Made by a program: the position numbers and the translations under genes. DNA of 64,000 bases from NCBI RefSeq assembly GCF_907164915.1, contig NC_061869.1, forward strand, positions 14,857,125-14,921,124, in the 5' to 3' direction. Below are positions 34,200 to 46,830 of this stretch, in pieces. Source of the stretch: Impatiens glandulifera. Its lineage: Eukaryota > Streptophyta > Magnoliopsida > Ericales > Balsaminaceae. Position 1 is the first letter of the stretch, and each line of letters opens with the position of its first letter. The notes beneath the pieces are model-generated. The model was not told the DNA's origin. It did no database searches and saw nothing but the letters and a program-made list of their open reading frames with translations.

Positions 34200-35071
34200 A
34201 ACGATTTAGTATCTCTTAATGATTGTTATAAACACATTTTTGCAGAACACCACTACATTTATATTAAAATTTTTTATTCTTTAACATTAAAAAGAATAAA
34301 AACTTATAAAATTAATAAAGAAATTAAAATAGTATAAGTTCATGTTTATATTTATATAAGAATATTTAGTTCATATAAGTTCGTTTATAAAAAATTGGAA
34401 TATTGTAAGTTCATATATGTATATATATATTTTTTTAATATAAATATATATTATTTTATTATTAATTTTATATAAATATTTTCTTTCATTATATATAAGC
34501 ATATTGAATTAAATATCATATAAAAACTTCATTTATATTTTTTTCCGTACAACGTAAGGTATTTTACTAGTTAATATTAATTATGAAAACTATTTAAGAG
34601 ATTTAAATTGTAAAAAAAATATACTTACATTGAATAGGCTCAATAATAAATATTATTATAAACTCTCATCCATAAAATAAATCATTCAGTCTTTAATTAA
34701 TTCATATATATTAATAATTTATCCAAATAATTAACCTCAAATAAATCATGAAATAAAACATCAAATAAAAACAAACCCCTCAATTATATTTCAGCCATAA
34801 TTTATAAATAATTAATACAAATATTAGTAAAAATGATAGTAAAAATAAACTAAATAAATATAACCTACCATCCATATATTAATATTTTTTTATTAAATAT
34901 TTCATCTAAATAATTTAATTATTTATAAATAAATTCAAATAAAACAAACTCTTTTCTCTAAAAAGTCATCTCATTTATAACTTTTATTATATATATATTA
35001 TATAGTTATATATATATATTATATAGTTATATATATATATATATTATATAGTTATATATATATATATATAG

Positions 35072-35112
<41 letters not shown>

Positions 35113-35451
35113 TATATATATATATATAGTTATATATATATATATATATATAGTTATATACTCCCTTTTCATATAATCACTTATATTTTACTTACAAAGT
35201 TGAGACAAGTAATCACATTTCTCTTAATATTTTATATGTTTCTTTATTATTTATATGACTTTTTTGTGTGCTTTTGTATGGCCAAATTTTATAAACTTGG
35301 TATTTTAATCGATTGCATCACTAATAAACTATATTTTTGAACTGTCAATGAAAAAAACTTACGGGACACTCTCGGTTAGTAAGCTTATCATTTTTGTTGG
35401 TTATTGGCATTGTTTTTTTTTTTACCTTTTTATGGAATATATATATATATA

Positions 35452-35502
<51 letters not shown>

Positions 35503-36240
35503 TTATTTATTTATCATGTCTATTTCCTTCTAAATTGGATTATAGTTGTGTTATTGTATGAGGAGTTTTATGTAAAAAAAATCAATCTTTTAGTTATGTA
35601 TTATTTTTCTATGATATATGTTTGGATATCTTAAATTACACTATTAAAGCTAGAAATTTATTTTTAATTAATGATTTATAATATTGTCTTTTAATTCTTA
35701 TATATAGTATTTTAGAATTACAACATATCTCATGGTGAGTAATCTTTTTCAATTTTTATTTTTATTTTTATTTTGTTTTTAATAGTTTTGAATTAGACGA
35801 ATTAACTTTTACTTATAGTGTAAGTTCTCTGGTATGTCTTTTATTATTATTATATTGAAAATTTAAGTTTCCTTTTAAAAGTTAAAGAATGATTAGATGT
35901 TAACAAAATGATATTAAAAAGAGATGATTATTTGTTCATTCATATTAACATGTCTTTTAAACATTTAATAATGTTTAAGGTAAAGTTTAGCATCACATAA
36001 AACTAAATTACTCGTGTTATTATCTTTTTTTAAAGTTCAATTTTTATTTGATGTGTGGTGTGGTGAGCGTAAAAAATATACATTACTTTTTTCTGTACTA
36101 ATTACTAAATGACACAACTTATGCCCTTTTTACTTAAATTGTAACATTTAAAAATATTTAAAAAGTTTACATTAAAATTATTTTTATATTTTTTCATTTA
36201 TAATTGATATCCTCAAAAAATAATTACCCTCATTCACACC
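34200..36240. other. AT-rich spacer with (TA)n TAGT minisatellite
   Basis: 34985-35158 is a tandem array of (TA)n broken by TATAGT, with ~28-36-bp units. 35437-35508 is another (TA)n/(TTTA)n tract. ORFs over it are Ile/Tyr artefacts. No gene or element recognised in the rest. Confidence 0.6.
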
Positions 36241-36251
36241 ATTATTGAATA

Positions 36252-37660
36252 TTATAATTCTGATTCTGTTGTTGATAAAGCCACACATTTCTGCAACTTG
36301 GATTGCCATGACACGGCTCCCCCTACAAAAGTAAACACATAACCCGAAGTGAATTTTCTGTGATCTAAATCTCCAGCCATATCAGCATCTGTGTAACCTT
36401 CTAACACAACTTCACCATATCCAAAACTCAAACACAAATTGGAAGTGCCTCTTAGATATCTAAGAATCCACTTCACTGCTTCCCAATGTTGTTTTCCTGG
36501 ATTAGAGAGGAACCTACTTACCACACCGACTGCATGCGCTATATCTGGCCTAGTGCAAACAATTGCATACATCAAACTCCCTATAGTTGAGGAGTATGGT
36601 ACACTTGACATTTCATCATTTTCTTTCTCTGTTGATGGACACATCTTCTTGCTCAATTTAAAATGGCTAGGAAGTGGACAACTTACTTCCTTTGCTCCTT
36701 ACATGTTGAATCTTTCAAGCACCCATTCAATGTACTTCTCTTGTGACAACCAAAGTCTCTTAGCCTTTCTGTCACGAGTAATCTGCATTCCCAATATCTG
36801 ACGTGCTTGGCTCATGTCCTTCATATCAAATGTCTTGGACATCTCCTTCTTCAACATTGCTATTTTCTCAGCATCATGTCCTACAATCAACATATCATCA
36901 ACATAAAGTAAAAGGATCAGAAACTTTCCATTAGAAAATCTTTTGAAGTAAACACACGGATCTGCCTTGGTTCTCTAGTACCCATGACTCATCATAAAAG
37001 AGTCAAATTTCTTGTACCACTGTCTCGGAGCTTGTTTCAAACCGTATAGACTCTTCTTCAATTTGCAAACCATGTTCTCCTTTTTTTTCACTTCAAAACC
37101 CTCTGGTTGCACCATGTAGATCTCTTCTTCCAAGTTACCATGAAGAAATTCAGTTTTTACATCAAATTGCTCAAGCTCAAGGTCTAAGTTAGCTACTAGA
37201 CCTAACACTGTACGAATGGAAGTCATCTTTACCACTGGTGAGAAAATCTCCTCAAAGTCGATGCCCTGTTTCTGTCCAAAACCCTTTACAACAAGTCGAG
37301 CTTTGTACTTCATAATTTCTCCATTTTCATCTTTCTTTAGCTTGAACACCCATTTGTTTCTCAATACCTTTCGGCCCTTAGGAAGTTCCACCAGCTCATA
37401 TGTGCCCATTTCTTGCAATGACTTCGTCTCATCTTTCATTGCATTCTTCCGCTTAACTTTGTCTTTATGAACTTGTGCCTCCTGAAAACATTTTGGCTCT
37501 CCTTCTTCTGTCAATAGAATATACTCTGAAGAAGGGTACCTTTTAGAAGGTTGGTGCTCTCTCTCAGACCTTCTTAATGTGAGCTCTTCTGGTCCTCTTG
37601 ATGATGTTGCTCCCCTTCTCAGGAACATCATAAACAGTCTCATCATCATTACTACCATTC
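36252..37660 (-). pseudogene. Copia reverse transcriptase / RNase H region
   Basis: The first open piece (37658-36975) holds WVFKLKKDENGEIMKYKARL, FSPVVKMTSIRTVL, FDVKTEFLHGNLEEEIYM (usual DVKTAF; Ala changed to Glu) and LYGLKQAPRQWYKKF. An in-frame stop follows, then the YVDD catalytic motif (about 36894-36905) and LGMQITRDRKAKRLWLSQEK. A second in-frame stop follows FNM, then GSLMYAIVCTRPDIAHAVG and the RNase H part with TDADMAGD and LSTTESE, where homology ends. The frame differs from the integrase ORF, with two shifts across 37560-37780, so no continuous polyprotein can be made. Confidence 0.9.
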
Positions 37661-37759
37661 ATGTCAGAGGTTTCCTCAGTGACTTCTTTGTTATGTTCAT
37701 CTTCATCGGTTACTGTTGACTGTACATGTGAAGGAATTGGTATGAGTTCTATAGACTCA

Positions 37760-38710
37760 TCAACTCTCTGACTTCTCAATGATTTCTGGATTTATCCCAT
37801 TTTGACCCTCGAAGAACACAACATCTCTACATCTAACAATTCTCTTCTTTTCTGGGTCCCATAATCTGTACCCAAATTCCTCATTTCCATACCCAAGGAA
37901 AATACATGGAATTGTTTTATCATCCAACTTGGATCTTTTCTCCTTTGAAATATGCACATATGCTTTGCATCCAAACACCATTAGATGCGAGTATGAAATA
38001 TTCTTCTTAGACCATACACTTTCTGGTATTTCAAACTTCAAAGAAACAGAGGGTGACCTGTTTATGAGATAACAAGCTGTGCGAACTGCTTCTGCCCAAA
38101 ACTGTTTTGGCAACTTTGTCATCTTCAGCATGCATCTCACCTTTTCTACAATGGTGCGATTCATTCTCTCAGCCACACCATTGTGTTGTGGAGTTCCAGA
38201 CACTATTTTCTCATGTCGAATTCCATATTTTACACAATATGCTTTAAACTCCCTGGAAATATACTCTCCCCCGTTATCAGAGCGAATACATTTCAGCTTA
38301 TTGTTTGTCTCTCTTTTTACCATGACATGGAACTCTTGAAAATAATTAAATATCTGGTCTTTCGTTCTCATGAAATAAACCCACACCTTTCTAGATGCAT
38401 CATCAATAAATGTTAGAAAGTATCGATTGCCACCCAATGACTCCTCCTCAAAAGGACCACACACATCAGAATAAACCAAGTCCAGCACATTCTGTTTCCT
38501 TTCTGATGTTTGACTAAAAGAGACTCTGTGTTCCTTACCAAATGGGCAGTAGTCGCATAGATCCAGAACCTCATCTTTGGTTGAGGGGATGTGAATCTTC
38601 CTCACTAGAATTCGTAACCCTTTCTCACTCATGTGGCCGAGACGTTGATGCCACAAATTTAAAGAGCTTTCAGCTTGTACTGCATTCAACCCATTCTTGA
38701 GTATCTTCAC
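37760..38710 (-). pseudogene. Copia integrase region
   Basis: A 316-codon open piece. A zinc-binding HHCC region (WHQRLGHMSEKG ... CDYCPFGK) is followed by the DDE integrase core: first Asp in LVYSDVCGP, second in CIRSDNGGEY, Glu in HNGVAERMNR. The typical Copia C-terminal phrase VFGCKAYVHI...CIFLGYGNEEFGYRLWDP follows. The catalytic triad is intact, but the domain is cut off from gag/protease and reverse transcriptase by shifts and stops. Confidence 0.93.
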
Positions 38711-38731
38711 ATGGGTTCGGTATAAGGAGTG

Positions 38732-39920
38732 TCATGACTTCCCTTTTGCTACAATCATTGATCCCTTACTGAGCTTCCATTCTTCACTACCAAGATAATG
38801 CTTGAATCCATCCTTTTCCAATGCATCACCTGATATCAAGTTTAGACGCAAATCAGGAATATGTCGCACATCTTTCAGTGTGAACTGATGTCCCAGCTCT
38901 GTCTGCAAACAAATATCACCAATACCCACAATGCTCGAGTGACTAGTATTACCCATCTTCACTATACCAAGATCTCCAGCCTTGTAAGTCATGAAGAACT
39001 CTCTATTTGATGTAGCATGATAGCAAGCACATGTATCAACTATCCACTCAACTCCTTGGTGACTTTCTACATGTAAATATTGTTCTTTTTCACAAAAAGA
39101 ATTACTACATCATCTGCAGTTACTGTGACTGTGGTATTTCTGATCTCATCATCTTTCTTTTCCAGGCTCTACAATTTTTCTGTATGTGACCTTCTTTACC
39201 ACAGTGATAACACTGTCTTCCTTTAGATTTTGATCTGCCTCTAGACTTGCTATGGCTTCTTGATTGTTGTTGGTATTCAGCTCTTCCCCTGTTCTATGTG
39301 ACAAGGGTCTGTGCACTATTTGTATTAGTTGACATCCTTCTTGTCTCCTCATTGAACAAGCTACTAGTAACTATACTCATAGTAAGAACACCATTCGGAG
39401 CTGCATTACTGACTGTCATAACCAATGTCTCCCAACTGTCGGACAATGATCCCAAGAGCAATAAAGCTTGCAACTCATCTTCTAAGGTCATCTCCATCAC
39501 TGACAATTGATTAATCAAGCTATGGAACTCATTTAAATGCTCAGCAACACCTGCACCTTCTCTGAATTTCAGATTTACTAACTTTCAAATCAGAAACGCT
39601 TTGTTACATGTTGTTTTCTGCTCATACAATAACTCCAGCTTCTTCCACAACTCATGTGTACTCTTCTCACTTGCTACATGGTGGTACACGCTATCATCAA
39701 GCCACTATCTGATTGTGCCAACTACTTTCCTGTTCAATTTTGTCCAATCACCGTCAGACATATCTTTTGGCTTCGCACTATCTCCTTCAACCAGCTCATA
39801 CAAGTCTTTACAGTAAAGGATATCCTCCATCTTGGATTTCTAAATATGTCAGTTATTATTTGTCAACCGGATCATTGTGCTATTGCCTTCCATCTCAACC
39901 TACAAAAACACTCTTCAAAA
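38732..39920 (-). pseudogene. Copia gag, zinc knuckle and protease, degraded
   Basis: 39518-39294 encodes part of gag (ELQALLLLGSLSDSWETLV, typical UBN2-type). 39230-39156 encodes a CCHC zinc knuckle (CYHCGKEGHIQKNC) in another frame. 39060-38732 encodes protease-region sequence with WIVDTCACYHATS where the family has D(S/T)GA(S/T), so the active-site Gly is replaced by Cys. FTLKDVRHIPDLRLNLIS follows. The N-terminal third of gag (39560-39920) survives only as scattered frames. Confidence 0.8.
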
Positions 39921-39931
39921 TAAACCTAACA

Positions 39932-39943
39932 GCTCTGATACCA
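39932..39943 (-). promoter_or_regulatory. Primer-binding site of the Copia element
   Basis: TGGTATCAGAGC on the minus strand, complementary to the initiator tRNA-Met 3' end and standard for plant Copia. It lies two bases inside the LTR boundary. Confidence 0.95.
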
Positions 39944-39945
39944 CT

Positions 39946-40441
39946 TGTTGAGAATGTTGAAATGAAGATTACTTTTATACTGTAATCTAGCAATGTGAGA
40001 TGGGTAAATGCACATGTTATCCAAGTCTAAAACAGAAGATCAAGCACAGAACAAAAGAACACCAGATTTACGTGGAAAACCCTCTCAACCTGAAGGGTAA
40101 AAAACCACGGGGCCAACCAACAAATTTCACTATAAACAAGAAACATATACAAATGTTCTTCTTAACTTTAAACCCAAAGTTGAGGCATACAAACAGAGAA
40201 AACCAAATTCATTTAGACTCAAACTAGTCTAGATATAAGACAACAAGAAATTGGAACCTGAAGGTGAAAAAGTAAGAGATCTAGTGCCTCCTTCTCTTCT
40301 TCTTCCTCTGTTTCTTATCCTCTGTTTCTTCTCTTCTTTGTAGAAAGTCTTCTCTCTTTAGAAGTGATAGAATGAACAACATTCTTAAGTTTTGCTCATT
40401 TAATTAACTGCCTGATTGGGCTGGACCCAAAAGGCCCAACA
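39946..40441 (-). repeat. 5' LTR of the Copia element (496 bp)
   Basis: Begins TGTTGGGCC and ends ATTCTCAACA on the minus strand, with TG...CA ends, directly followed by the PBS. No second LTR is present in the window, so its age cannot be estimated from LTR divergence. Confidence 0.9.
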
Positions 40442-43372
40442 AGTTAGTCTTTGAAGATTTTCAATGATAGAATATTGATTTTTGTATAAATCTTTATTTG
40501 ATTTAAAGGTAAGAAGCATCTTATTTTTTTATTGAGTGAATGTTTGATGATTGATTTTTTTTTTTATTTGTAGGCTTTACTATTGTGTTCTTATCATGTT
40601 CTTTGATCCTTTTTGTTTTCTTAAATCAATACTTTTTTCATTTTTCTTTTCATAAATTAGGGGTCAACATTTTTTTTTTGTTCTTTGTCGAATTATGATT
40701 ATGTTATTTTTTTGATCTATTTTTTTTTTTTTACAATTAGTATATATATATATTTTTTTTGTTTCTTACAATTTGTATCTCTTTCGGTCATTGTTACATA
40801 GGTCAAGATTTGCATATTTTTTGCTTCTATTTTTGTCGAGTAAATTTGTTTTTTCAGTTGGTTTAATTGAAATATCCGTTAAAAGATTAAAATATTTTGC
40901 TCAATTTGAGGTAGCATTTTGTTTTAGTGAATTATATATCCTGAGAAGCAACTTATCTATTTATTGAGTGAATGTTTGATGATTGAATTTTTTTTGTCGG
41001 TTTATCATGTACCATTATGTTCTTATAATGTTCTTTGATTATTTTTGTCTTTCTTAAATCAATGCTTCTTTAATTTTTTTTCTTAAATCAGGGGTGAACA
41101 TTCTTTGTTCTTTGTCGTATTATGATTATATTTTTTGATTTGATACATTTTTTATTAGTTTTCTTATGATTTGTATATCTTTTTTATTTTTATTTTTTTA
41201 TAATTTCTTACAATTTGTATCTCTCTTTTTTTTAATGTTACCCATGTCACTATTAGCATATCTTTTGCTTCTATTTTTGTCATAGTAAATTTGGTATTTT
41301 ACTCGTTTAATTGAAATCTCTATTAAAATAATAGAATAAAATATTTTGCTCTTATTTGGTGATAGTATTTTATTTTAGTGAATTAGATGTTCCAAGAAGC
41401 AACCTACCCTTTTTTATTGAGTGAATGTTTGATGATTGGATTTTTTTTGCCGGCTTACCATTATGTTACCATTTGTTCGTATCATTTTTTTCGATTCTTT
41501 TTGTTTTTCTTAAATAAATGATTCTTAAATTTTTCTTTTTTTTAAAGTCAAGGGTGAACCTTCTTTGTTGTTTGTCGCATATTATTTACTTATATTTTTG
41601 TCATGTCATGTTACTGGTTTAATTGAATTTTCAATTACAAGAAGAGATGAAAATATTTTCTCACTTTGATCCTATTTTTCTAGTTGAAGATAGCATTTTT
41701 TTCTTAGTTAATTAGATATCCCAAGGAGAAACTTAAAATTTTTATTGTTTTTTGTATTAAAATAAAATGATATCTCCAAATAGGCCTTAAAGGGAGCAAA
41801 AATATTTTCTTTTAACGGAGATTTCATTTAAACCAAGTGAGAGCAAAATATTTTATTCTTTTATTTTAATGGAGATTTCAATTAAATCGAGTGAATTAGA
41901 TATCCCAAGAAACAACTATTGAGTGAATGTTTGATGATTGGATTTTTTTGTCGGTCTACCATTATGTTTTTCTTAAATCAATACTTTTTTATTTTTATTT
42001 TTTTAAGTCAGGGTGAACATTGTTAGTTCTTTATTGCATACCTTTTACTTGTATTTATGTCCTGATAAATTTGTTTTTTTTACTGACTTAATTGAACTTT
42101 CCATTAAAATAAAGGATGAAAATATTTGTCCCCTTTCATCATGTTTGGAGATAGCATTTTATTTAGTGAATTAAATATCCCAAGAAGTGACTTATCATTT
42201 TTATTGAGTGAACGTTTAGTGATTGATTTTTTTTTTCTACTTACATAAAATGCTATCTACAAATAGGACTCAAAGGAAGTAAAATATTTTATTATTTTCA
42301 TATAATGGAGATTTCAATTAAATCGAATGAATTATATATCTCTATTAGAAATTTACCCTTTCTATTAAGTGAATGTTTATCATTTTTTTCGATTCTTTTT
42401 GTTTTTCTTAAATAAATGATTCTTAAATTTTTCTTTTTTTTAAAGTCAAGGGTGAACCTTCTTTGTTGTTTGTCGCATATTATTTACTTATATTTTTGTC
42501 ATGTCATGTTACTGGTTTAATTGAATTTTCAATTACAAGAAGAGATGAAAATATTTTCTCACTTTGATCCTATTTTTCTAGTTGAAGATAGCATTTTTTT
42601 CTTAGTTAATTAGATATCCCAAGGAGAAACTTAAAATTTTTATTGTTTTTTGTATTAAAATAAAATGATATCTCCTAATAGGCCTTAAAGGGAGCAAAAA
42701 TATTTCCTTTTAACGGAGATTTCATTTAAACCAAGTGAGAGCAAAATATTTTATTCTTTTATTTTAATGGAGATTTCAATTAAATCGAGTGAATTAGATA
42801 TCCCAAGAAACAATTATTGAGTGAATGTTTGATGATTGGATTTTTTTGTCGGTCTACCATTATGTTTTTCTTAAATCAATACTTTTTTATTTTTATTTTT
42901 TTAAGTCAGGGTGAACATTGTTAGTTCTTTATTGCATACCTTTTACTTGTATTTATGTCCTGATAAATTTGTTTTTTTTACTGACTTAATTGAACTTTCC
43001 ATTAAAAGGATGAAAATATTTGTCCCCTTTCATCATGTTTGGAGATAGCATTTTATTTAGTGAATTAAATATCCCAAGAAGTGACTTATCATTTTTATTA
43101 TCCCAAGAAGTGACTTATCATTTTTATTGAGTGAACGTTTAGTGATTGATTTTTTTTTCTACTTACATAAAATGCTATCTACAAATAGGACTCAAAGGAA
43201 GTAAAATATTTTATTATTTTCATATAATGGAGATTTCAATTAAACCGAATGAATTATATATCTCTATTAGAAATTTACCCTTTCTATTAAGTGAATGTTT
43301 GATGATTGCATTTTTGTCGACTTACCATTTTGTTCTTATCACGTTCTTCGATTTTTTTTTTTCTTAAATCAT
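40442..43372. repeat. 0.4-kb array, second duplicate, left part
   Basis: Starts AGTTAGTCTTTGAAGATTTT, matching 16502 onward with the same unit order (GTGAATGTTTGATGATTG near 40535, 40967 and 41418). Divergence from the first copy is moderate, with many small indels. Includes the 898-bp tandem duplication listed separately. Confidence 0.85.
41481..43270. repeat. Recent 898-bp tandem duplication
   Basis: 41481-42378 repeats as 42379 to about 43270. Only a handful of differences are seen by eye, such as CTCCAAATAGG/CTCCTAATAGG, CAACTATTG/CAATTATTG, a 4-bp difference in CATTAAAATAAAGGATG/CATTAAAAGGATG and a 29-bp stutter near 43070-43120. It is therefore much younger than the duplication of the whole array and is absent from the first array copy. 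Confidence 0.9.
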
Positions 43373-44842
43373 TGTGAAACATCCTAAACCCATTTTCTAG
43401 ACTATGTTAGGGATGGGTGAAGCATTAACATACATAAACAGAAATCAGTCACAAAGGCGGAAACTGAAGGGTGCATTTTATCATTTTATATCAAGTGATG
43501 CTACAAAAATTCAGTCATTTACTACAAAATACGGTTCAACAATTTTAGTGCATACAAAATACTCGGTCGTTTAATACAAAATACAATCATTTAGACTTAG
43601 TTTCACAAAATACTTAGTTGTTCAGCATTATTCCCTCCTTCCACACTCATTTCATGCACATTGCTCTACTCTAAGCTCCCTTCACCTAGCATATATAAAC
43701 TATGACTAAGTAACTACACCACACAAGCATAGTGATCTAAAGACTCAACAAACATTTAAGAAATAAAACAATGCTGGGATGATTTTCATACTGGGAGTAA
43801 CTCATGCATAAAAGGATTGTTTGCTGGTTATCATAACATGCAGTTAAAACTTCATTGGTGGTTCTTATAGTATATCATCATAGCGAAGGTGCATTTATAT
43901 CTTGAGCACATATATTGACCTTAAATCCTTCAGAGATCATCTTAAAGGTGATGAATCCCAGTATTTGGTTAGGTAATTTAGGAGGTCCATCCCTAAAGCC
44001 TCAACCTGTTTTAGACCAGTATATATTTCACCGCTAGTATTTTGAATTCAGACTACTAAAGCTCATCATGGTTAGTCCTTCTCCCATATTCATCCATCAT
44101 TACACACTATAATGCAATAACTCTTAACATTGGAGTCTCATAAAAACAGATCATACTTTTAAAAACATGGACATGCAAAAAAAATTTGCTTTAAAAACAG
44201 TATGCATCATTTACAGAAAATATATGATTTATATAGCATTGTGTGGGTTTGTAAAGATGGTTTTAAGAAAAACTTGTCTTAATTTTGAAATGGCTCTAAG
44301 TTGATCTTTGCTCTAAGGATGTATGTTCTTCAATGGCTTCAAGATGATGGTTTATGTTTTTTAGTGAGAGAGAAAATGGGCATTTCTAATGGAATGAATC
44401 AATTGTGAGGATTATATAGCATCAGTAATGGGAGTTTGTTGGATGACATGTGTCCTAATCTAAAGGACATGTGTCCTAATTAAAATAGTGTGCTAAAATA
44501 GTTGGCTAAAACAGTGGGTTAAAATCGTTGGCTAAAACAGTGGGCTAAAATAGTTGGCTAAGGCATGGGCAGAACTATGGGAAGAAGACTCTTTAATTAA
44601 AGGGGCATGTTCAAATGATCATCGGTCGGACCTCTCGGTCATAACTCAAGAACATAGGTCGGACCTTTAAGACGGACCACTCAGTCCTGACTCAAGAATA
44701 TCGGGTCTGTTCTCTCGGTCCTATTAGAAATTATCGGTCTTGGGTCTCGAATTTTCTCGATCCTAGGTTCCAATTTTCCTCGGTCCTTGGTCTCGGCCAA
44801 AACCAAAGATCTTCCGTCAGAAATGAATTTTAAGGTGTGACA
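43373..44842. mobile_element. Probable solo LTR (~1.47 kb)
   Basis: An insertion in the second array copy, absent from the first. It begins TGTGAAACATCCTAAACCC and ends AAGGTGTGACA, giving TG...CA ends with short inverted repeats (TGTGA/TCACA). CAT precedes and follows it, a possible eroded target duplication. The interior has no coding capacity, a TATA-like GATTATATAGC (near 44412), a small tandem repeat of GGCTAAAACAGTGGG/GGCTAAAATAGTT (44495-44565) and CTCGGTC-rich sequence. These fit an LTR of a Ty3-type element, but no internal region or partner LTR is present. Confidence 0.5.
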
Positions 44843-46737
44843 CATTGCTTCATTGAGTTTCTTTTTTTAAGTTTTTTTTAAGTTAGGGGTGAACATTTTT
44901 TGTCGCAAATCTTTTACTTGTATTTTTGTCCTATTAAAAAAATCACTACTTTACCTAAAATTTTCATTAAAGAAAAGATAGAAAATATTTGCTTCCTTTG
45001 ATCATATTTGAAGAGAGCAATTTCTTGAGTGAATTACATATCTCAATAATCAATTCATTCATTTTTAATGAGTGAACTTTGATGATTGATTTTTTTTTTA
45101 TTCACTAAAATAAAATGCTATTTCCAAATAAGATTCAAAGAGAACAAAAGATTTTTTTTTTTCTTTTAATAGAGATTTCAGTTAGACCGACTGAATTAGA
45201 TATCTCAAGAAGCAACTTACCATTTTTATTGAGAGAATATTTGATGATAGGATTTTTTTCGTCAGCTTACCATTATGTTCTTATCATGTTCTTCAATTCT
45301 TTTTGTTTTTTTTAAATCAATGTGTCTTTGATTTTTCCTCTTTTAAGTCAGGGTGAACCTTCTTTGTTTTATTGTCACATATTTTTTACTTGTATTTATG
45401 TACTGATAAATTTGTTTGTTCACTAGTTTAATTGAAATTTTCAGTAAAAGAAAATGTGAAAATATTTGCTCCCTTTAACCCTATATAATACAGATAATAT
45501 ATTTTTTGTGAACTGATATAATATTTTTTTGAGTGAACTGATATCACAATAAACAACATATCATCTTTATTGAGTGAACATTTGATGATTGAATTTTTTA
45601 CTTCGATTTTTTTTGTTATGCACTTCGATTCTTTTTTCTTCTTCTTAAATCAATAATTCTTTTGACTTTTACTTTTACATTTGTAAATTAGGGGTCATGA
45701 ACATTATTTGTTCTTTGTCATCTTATTATTATTTTCTTTGTTTTTATTTATTTTTCTTACAATTTCTATCACTTTTTTTTATCTATTTTTTAAAAATTAT
45801 TTTTCTTACTATTTGTATCTCTTTTAGTCATTGTTACACATGTCACTATTTTGCATAATTTTTGCTCATGATAAATTTGTTTTTTCACTAAGTTTAATTA
45901 ATATATCTATTAAAAGAAAAGAATGAAAATATGTTGCTAAACTTGAGTCCTATTTGGAGATAGCAATTTTAGTAATTAGATATTCCATCATCAATTTATT
46001 TTATAGGGTTATTTTGTGGAGGAATGTTTTATGATTTTTATTTTTCTTTTGTACAATCTTATTTGGTTTAAGGTAATTTCAGTATCGAGTATCATATTAT
46101 ATGGTTATTACATAAATGTTGGGAAAACTAAAATTAAAGATATTTATTACAAATAATTTTTTTTAAGAATTTAACAGACTTAAAGACTAACAAAAATTAA
46201 AAATTAAAGTTAACACGAATATACATAAATATAGTTTTCAAGTTAGACTAAAGTGATGGTGAGAAAGGGAGATCCAGAACTATCTTTAATCGCATTTGCA
46301 TCTACAATATTTTTTATAAATTGATAATAGACTAAATATTATATAATAATAAATATAGTTAATGTAGACTTAATTAATAAAAAAAATCACTCTTTTTAGT
46401 TTCTTCAGTTATTTTAAATAATTTAAGTTAATCATGTATATAATTGGTATAATCTTTTCTTAAGTTGAATAATATTAAAGTATAATTATATTTTAATTTA
46501 ATTTTTAAAACTATATTTTTGTAATTGAATTAACATCAAATTTATTTGGAAAAGACAATAAATATATTAAATTTAGAGAGACAAAATAAATACATTAAAA
46601 AGCCTCAAAATATTTAGGAGAAAACCAATTTATTAAAATGAGTTGATTCATTAAATAACCGTTTGATCTTACTAAAATTTAATTTTTGATATAGAAATTA
46701 AAACTTAAATATTTTTAATTTCATTACTTTTTATAAG

Positions 46738-46830
<93 letters not shown>

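Larger units (their letters stand above)
36250..40441 (-). mobile_element. Ty1/Copia retrotransposon, Tnt1-like, 3'-truncated
   Basis: Transcribed on the minus strand. Order from the right: 5' LTR, PBS, gag, CCHC knuckle, protease, integrase, reverse transcriptase and start of RNase H, the Copia order. The closest family by eye is the Tork/Tnt1 lineage. The left end stops inside RNase H right after the TTESE motif (about 36262), and no 3' LTR exists in the flanking AT-rich DNA. The right end is followed by AGTTA, the expected first five bases of a target-site duplication, since the uninterrupted array copy reads GTAGTTAGTC at 16500. The left part of the element and the adjoining left part of the array copy were therefore lost together. 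Several frameshifts and stops make it non-autonomous. Confidence 0.93.

Noticed and set aside
36439..40227. Plus-strand ORFs opposite the Copia element
   Set aside because: Antisense shadows of gag-pol; the minus strand carries the recognisable motifs.
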